64,000 nt of DNA, taken from NCBI GenBank assembly GCA_029948255.1, contig JALIZF010001880.1, positions 310,001-374,000 of the forward strand, written 5' to 3'. The translations under genes were made by a program, and so were the position numbers. Origin of the DNA: Telmatactis stephensoni (lineage: Eukaryota; Cnidaria; Anthozoa; Actiniaria; Isophelliidae). The notes under the pieces were generated by a model that worked only from the letters and a program-made list of their open reading frames with translations, was not told where the DNA came from and did no database searches. Below are positions 59,125 through 64,000 of this stretch, piece by piece. Within the stretch, counting starts at the first letter, position 1. The number at the start of each line of letters is the position of its first letter.

Positions 59125-59355
59125 ATTCTTTGTTTGGATGGTCACTTTGGAGATTTGTGAAGAGGAGGTCTGGGTATCAATAAAACAGGAAACCCAAACC
59201 CTCATAAAAAAGCCGGAGAAATAATCGTAAGAACACAAGAAAGGCATAATGTTTTGTTTATTAATGTTACTCAATTTGCTCGACTAAGAAGAAAAACTAA
59301 TCGGTTATTTATAGTTTTCTTCTTACTAGGAGCCCATAACTCCTGTTCTTATAGA

Positions 59356-59915
59356 TCACTCTTGACGTATAACTTGCCAGCCAACTGACTCATCGGGATC
59401 GCCTTCAAAGTGTATTTCAGCTTGAACAGTTAAGGTTGAGGATTCAATATGATTTGTATTGCTGTTGGCTTCAGGTAACTGATAGCTACAATGAGAATCA
59501 CAAGTAGAAAAGAAAACAATGTGATAACAATAATGATATGTGAATGAAATAATGAATAAATGAAAGAAAGGAATGGATGGATGCATTAGTGAATGGATGG
59601 ATAGATGGATAAATGTGAATGTAACTGAAGAACTGTTGAATCAAACAGATAAAGGACGACAAAATGAAGGCTCTAGCATCAATTAACCTTTGTCAAATGT
59701 TTTTCCTCGTTTTCCTCCTGATCGATTCTTGCCCACATTCTACGCCAGCTCACAGTTCTGCTCTCTCCATTTTGGTCGTTCGAAAAAGTATGGAAGTATA
59801 CGTGATTCATACCATGTGATTCTTCGTCTTGTGTGCAGCTTACTGGAGTTTGCAATTTATACAGCTTCGAATTGTGGACAGGAATTAATAATTGTAAAAC
59901 ATTGAATATCATCAT
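59356..59915 (-). CDS. Small two-exon protein, unknown family
   Basis: Exon 1 59688-59915 and exon 2 59356-59478 join in phase 0 to give 116 residues. Exon 1 reads MMIFNVLQLLIPVHN, then SHGMNHVYFHTFSNDQ and SWRRMWARIDQEENEE. Exon 2 ends with VQAEIHFEGDPDESVGWQVI then RQE. The donor (AAG then GTTAAT) and acceptor (ATCAG) are fair but not strong. A CRE palindrome sits 33 bases upstream. It is not a membrane protein over most of its length, though the first 14 residues are hydrophobic. I do not recognise it. It lies in tandem with the stalk-domain gene, 232 bases upstream of that gene's start codon. Confidence 0.55.
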
Positions 59916-59947
59916 ACGTAAACGAAATGAGCTCGAGGGCTCGCGAG

Positions 59948-59955
59948 TGACGTCA
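59948..59955. promoter_or_regulatory. CRE palindrome TGACGTCA
   Basis: A full palindrome, 33 bases upstream of the start codon at 59915. Next to GC-rich CTCGCGAG. Confidence 0.5.
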
Positions 59956-60120
59956 TAAAGGAATGAATGATTTTTATTGGATAATCAAGCATATATACTC
60001 ACACAGACATACAACTATAATCCACTTAGTCACTCCGCAGGTGCAACACTCGCGGTTTGCATGGGAGAGAGAAAGCTGTCTCGATCGAGTTTCCTATATC
60101 TCCGAGCGCGAAGGCGCTGA

Positions 60121-60329
60121 AGGCCAATTTACACGATAAAATTTTTGCTTACAACTTGTCGCATATACTGAACGACCCTACAACTTGCTTACAACTGAAG
60201 GTTTTAAAACATGTTTTAAAATCCTACAACTTTTTGTTCTTGTCGACCGCATGCAACATTTGTAAGCGAGTTGTAGGATTTTTGCATGCCACAAGTTGTA
60301 AGCAAAAATTGTATCGTGTAAACTGGCCT
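60121..60329. repeat. MITE with AGGCCAATTTACACGATA ends
   Basis: The right end is the complement (TATCGTGTAAACTGGCCT). The interior pairs TTGCTTACAACTTGT with its complement. Confidence 0.8.
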
Positions 60330-60331
60330 AT

Positions 60332-60508
60332 CAGGGGTGGATTTAGGGGAGGGGTGCAGGGGGTACGCATCCTCTCCTGAGACGATTTTGAGTCCTTTTT
60401 TCTCAATATTTTTCCAAAATATTCTCTAAGCAGTTTCCAAATTATGTAATGGTGCACCCCTCCTGAAGACGGTACAACCCTCCTCAAGATAATCCAGGAT
60501 CCGCCCCT
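60332..60508. repeat. MITE-like element, family GGGGCGGATTTAGGGG (copy 2)
   Basis: Starts AGGGGTGGATTTAGGGGA and ends GGATCCGCCCCT, following the previous MITE with almost no gap. Sister of 11770-11993. Confidence 0.65.
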
Positions 60509-60880
60509 ACCTATAGTCAATGCAATTTTTCCGAAACTTGCCTCGCATTGGCGTTGAATGCGAACAGTGGCATAAGCCATTTCACGATGCAACTCCCCAA
60601 AACGTCGCTTTGATCGTTTTCTTGCACAATGATTTTGTAATTGTACGTTTGCAAGGGTATGTCATACGCTGCAATGCGATTCGTGTAAATTTTTCGCAAC
60701 GTCATTTAGACGAATTCGGCAGAAAAATTGCACCGTATAGAACGCAGTCGATCTATTTCGTTAAGTTTGTCCAAATGTTTCCAGTACGATATTATAATCC
60801 TACGTACTGGGGGACACATTCTTAGTTCGAGAACACTTTTAATTTCGTGTGTTCCTGATTAAAAGATAAAAAAGAAACGT

Positions 60881-61023
60881 AGAGTGATCGCACTTAACCC
60901 GTGCCAAAAGTACAAATTCTAAAAAGTACTAAAGAGCACAAAATCTTTTGTTTTCCATAGTTTAATAGTGCTATTTTGCATTATTTAGCTAGTACAATTT
61001 TACGGGTTAAGTGCAATCACTCT
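60881..61023. repeat. MITE with AGAGTGATCGCACTTAACCC ends (copy 1)
   Basis: The right end is GGGTTAAGTGCAATCACTCT. A diverged copy with the same ends and orientation lies at 61158-61308. Confidence 0.8.
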
Positions 61024-61157
61024 AAGTCCTAATGCTCGGGATTCTGTACTGGGAAAACTCCATTGAAATGAAACAAACGAATAATGTCCATTGATTGTGC
61101 TTTCTATTTTAACTTGCGTGCAATGCGATCGGATAATAAAGTAGAATTCATAAGTAT

Positions 61158-61308
61158 AGAGTGATTGTATTTAACCCGTGAAAAACTAGTACGCACTTAT
61201 AGTGTTAGGAGTAGACTCTAAATAAACTCATTGTTTTCTGTTGTAGTTTTTATCTGCTAGTACTCGATCAATAGTCAACATTCTTGCACGGGTTAAATAT
61301 AATCACAC
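61158..61308. repeat. MITE with AGAGTGATTGTATTTAACCC ends (copy 2)
   Basis: The right end GGGTTAAATATAATCACAC is decayed. The interior differs from copy 1. Confidence 0.7.
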
Positions 61309-61539
61309 AACACTAATTTGCTTTTGGGACATTTCCAGTTTTGAAGTTCGTTCAGTAATTTTGTTAGCTTGCTTCCGTTTTCAGTCCCATTTCACAATTA
61401 TGCATTCCTATAGCTAAGAACTGAGAATTTGTGTTTCTTTTCACTTTTATTTTATCTTTCTAAGTTATGTTCAACAACAAAACTGTGACTATAAAAGTCA
61501 AAAACCACCCCTGTATGGGGATATGAATACAACACACTA

Positions 61540-62270
61540 TATATGATATTGGTTTGGACTATCATCTATAAATATACCAGTAGTATGGCTCTATCATCTA
61601 TATAAACTTTGTTCCTTCACCAACAAACTCAGGTCTGTAAATGTGTTATTACGTAACTATAAAACTTAACCCTCACCCCTCGGTATGGGAATATGAATAA
61701 TACAAGTTAAACTAGCTTGGGCTATCACCCTACACGACTTACTTAATACTTTAGTAGCATGGCTCTAACATCTACAAACTTTGTTTCGTTCACTAATAAA
61801 TTCAAGACGGCAATTGTTTTAATAACTATAAAACTTGAACCCCACCCCTGTAGGGGTATGTACTTAATGCTTTAGTAGCATGGCTCTAACATCTACAAAC
61901 TTTATTTCGTTCACTAATAAATTCAAGACTGCAATTGTTTTCATAACTATAAAACTTGAACCCCACCCCTGTAGGGGTATGTACATGTTATATAGTGCAC
62001 AAGACTATATTTGCACTAATATACAAGGTTTACTGGTACTTTATATTTTTAATATAATGGCTTTATCGCCTTAAACGTTGTTCCTCCCTAACTAATAAAA
62101 TCATGTCTATAAATGTTACTAACTATAAAACTCGTTACCCAAACATAGTTTGGGAATATACAAGTGATGTAAAATGCTTGGCAATGGTACATCTATAAGT
62201 AATTGTTTCTTGTTGATAATATAAAAATTGTTGCCAATAAAGATCCAGAACACCTGTATGGGGAAGCTTG
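61540..62270. repeat. Degenerate tandem array
   Basis: Four to five units of about 120-190 bases share ATGGCTCTAACATCTACAAA, TTCACTAATAAATTCAAGA and ATAACTATAAAACTTGAACC. The two at about 61750 and 61870 are closest. Small open frames inside are not taken as genes. Confidence 0.75.
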
Positions 62271-62356
62271 TAGTACTTTAACGATATCACGTGTAAAATG
62301 ACTACTAAAGAGCTACAGAAGTACTCATATGAAAGTACTCATAGATGGGTATATAT

Positions 62357-62684
62357 AAGCCCTGTGCAAAACGCTCCCGACGATGTTGGTCAACAACTCC
62401 CAAACAATCTTTGACTCCAACGTATGGGGTTGGTACTTCATTTGTCGTAATTATTGGCCATTAATACTATCCCTTATCCTACCTTAACCCTACGACAAAT
62501 GAACTACCAATGACATGTGGTCATAAAAACCGCCGACCACCAGCAACGCAGGCTAAAATACAGCAATGCAACATCCTAAATGTTCTATTGTTATCGCCAA
62601 ATACAATAAAATATTTTGGGTCCCGCGTTTCGGCTGCCGATCGACCAACAACTGTTGTTGTTAGCAGCGTTTTACACAGGGCTT
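62357..62684. repeat. MITE with AAGCCCTGTGCAAAACGCT ends
   Basis: The right end AGCGTTTTACACAGGGCTT is a near-perfect complement. The interior repeats GTTGGTCAACAAC and CCGACCA-type motifs in inverted order. About 328 bp. Confidence 0.75.
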
Positions 62685-63007
62685 TACTGGTGTTAAAGTC
62701 TAGAATCTATTAACTTTTTTCATTTAATCAAAAGACAATAAAATGGTTATTAATGTTCTTTTTTCGATGCATGATCTTCATGATAACTCATGTGCTCCAT
62801 GGTGAAGTACATCAATAACAACCAGCTCGAGCCAAACGTCGTCATTTTTTCCGCATATTGATCTGTGGGTTGGTAGGTTTCTTAAGTTAGCTTCCGTATT
62901 TCACGCTATACCACCTCACCTGGAAAATAATTCATGGATAAGTTCTGAAAGTTAATTTTTATCAATCAGGCAAGTGTTCAAAGCTAAGCAAAGGAATGAG
63001 GAAGAGG

Positions 63008-63351
63008 GGGGGGGGGGGGAGGGAGACTCCATTGTAAAAGGATCGGGTATGCTCGTCGAAAATTTTCAAAAATGTCCCTAAAAGATACCGGAAGTCTTTT
63101 TAAAAGGGCGTGGCCAGACGATTTTTGGACCCCTAAAAGATACCAGCGATAACAAGCTAATGAACATTATTATTATGAACACAAAATTTGATGGTTGACA
63201 TGCTTTTGTTGGGTAAATTTTTTCCATTTGAGAACAAGATGATAAGCGATGGGCTCTTTTGATACCCTTAGAGAGACCAGGAAACTGAATGCTAAAACTC
63301 TAAACTTACGACGAGCATACCCGATCCTTTTACAATGGAGTCCCACTCTCC
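63008..63351. repeat. MITE with G-rich ends (copy 3)
   Basis: GGAGACTCCATTGTAAAAGG at the left is inverted at the right as CCTTTTACAATGGAGTCCC. The interior has CCCCTAAAAGATACCAGC and an inverted ACGAGCATACCCGATCC pair. Confidence 0.8.
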
Positions 63352-63710
63352 GGGGAAAGGGACTCTCGTGATACTAGCTGTAGTCGTCTGGAGAGCCCAA
63401 ATTGACACCCGGGTGTTCTTTCTTCAAGAAAGAAGCTTGCTGAGACCCTTTTCAAACGAGGTCTTCAGCTATCGTGGATAAGTAAGGATAAGTTGAGATT
63501 ACATTTACAGTTGTACTCGGCATACAAATGTATGTGTGAAAACATATTTCCCACCCTCAGGAGAGACGGGAACTATTAGTACTTTGTTTTTGATTCAAGC
63601 CGGTTCGTGATTGGAAATGACTGCCAAATCTCCTACCGCCGGAAGTACTATCTAAAACTTGATCGTAAAATACTTTTCATTGTAATAGTAACAATGTCTA
63701 GCCATATACC

Positions 63711-63992
63711 TTAGTTAACAAACTTGGCTTTCACTTCATCAAGGATCTTCCTTGCATACTCTAGTGCTTGTGTGGCCATGTCCTCCGTGTAATTATCGTG
63801 AGGGATGTTGGGATAACAATAGTGGTCAGGATAACGCATGCGCGCTGAGGATCCCAGACGTTCCAATGAAGAGGCCAAAGATGTGAGGAAAGGATCACCG
63901 AGGCTGGAAGCAATCTCTGGCAAATTGTGAGTGTTGCTCTTGAGGTTTGCGTCTTTGGAATACTGAGCAGCCTTGAGAGCTTTTTCTGCAGA
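63711..63992 (-). CDS. Sacsin-type HEPN domain, last exon (gene cut by the window edge)
   Basis: 93 residues plus stop in one phase-0 exon, bounded upstream by an acceptor (ATTAG then TCT GCA) at 63993. It reads SAEKALKAAQYSKDAN, then HNLPEIASSL, SSARMRYPDHYCYPNIPHDN and MATQALEYARKILDEVKAKF. The helix pattern, the xMRYPD...PNIPHD turn and the closing ALEYARKI helix match the C-terminal HEPN domain of sacsin and its relatives. These domains dimerise and bind nucleotides. Sacsin is a multi-kilobase chaperone gene, and only its tail could be here. A shorter HEPN protein is equally possible. Confidence 0.65.
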   Translation of the reverse strand, partial: SAEKALKAAQYSKDANLKSNTHNLPEIASSLGDPFLTSLASSLERLGSSARMRYPDHYCYPNIPHDNYTEDMATQALEYARKILDEVKAKFVN

Positions 63993-64000
63993 CTAATGAT

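Noticed and set aside
60057..60825. Overlapping 100-120 codon frames on both strands
   Set aside because: They run through two adjacent MITEs and older repeat sequence without any recognisable domain.

Overview
The window is animal nuclear DNA: AT-rich, with compact protein genes broken by GT-AG introns and intergenic DNA packed with foldback elements, MITEs and tRNA-derived SINEs. The gene set (CIMIP2C, CIB1, 26-29-p cysteine protease, GPS2, TMEM14) and the repeat style suggest a cnidarian, probably an anthozoan such as a stony coral. This is an inference, because no taxon-specific marker was seen.

Layout: 0.5-2.8 kb, CIMIP2C (FAM166C) on minus. 3.9-7.8 kb, a 3.9 kb composite element with terminal inverted repeats. 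8.2-22.8 kb, a 22-exon coiled-coil gene on minus, tentatively CCDC178-like. It shares a 218 bp divergent promoter with CIB1 (23.0-26.5 kb, plus). 27.6-33.3 kb, a second, inverted copy of the composite element, broken by nested foldbacks and a SINE. 34.1-40.6 kb, a 26-29-p type papain-family protease on plus. 41.2-45.9 kb, an unrecognised acidic, serine-rich gene on minus with E2F-like promoter sites. 47.2-50.8 kb, GPS2 on minus, divergent from TMEM14 on plus (51.0-53.0 kb). 55.0-59.1 kb, a gene on minus joining degenerate EF-hands, a charged helix and a dynein-type microtubule-binding stalk domain. 59.4-59.9 kb, a two-exon gene of unknown family. 60-63.4 kb, a run of MITEs and tandem repeats. 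63.7 kb to the edge, the last exon of a sacsin-type HEPN gene.

The genes do not form one pathway, but cilia and microtubule functions recur (CIMIP2C, the coiled-coil gene and the stalk protein). Two of these have RFX X-box-like sites 115-130 bp upstream of their start codons. Exon joins were worked out by hand from splice motifs, reading phase and protein similarity. Where phases close exactly I state the protein length. Element boundaries are visual and good to roughly 10-20 bases.
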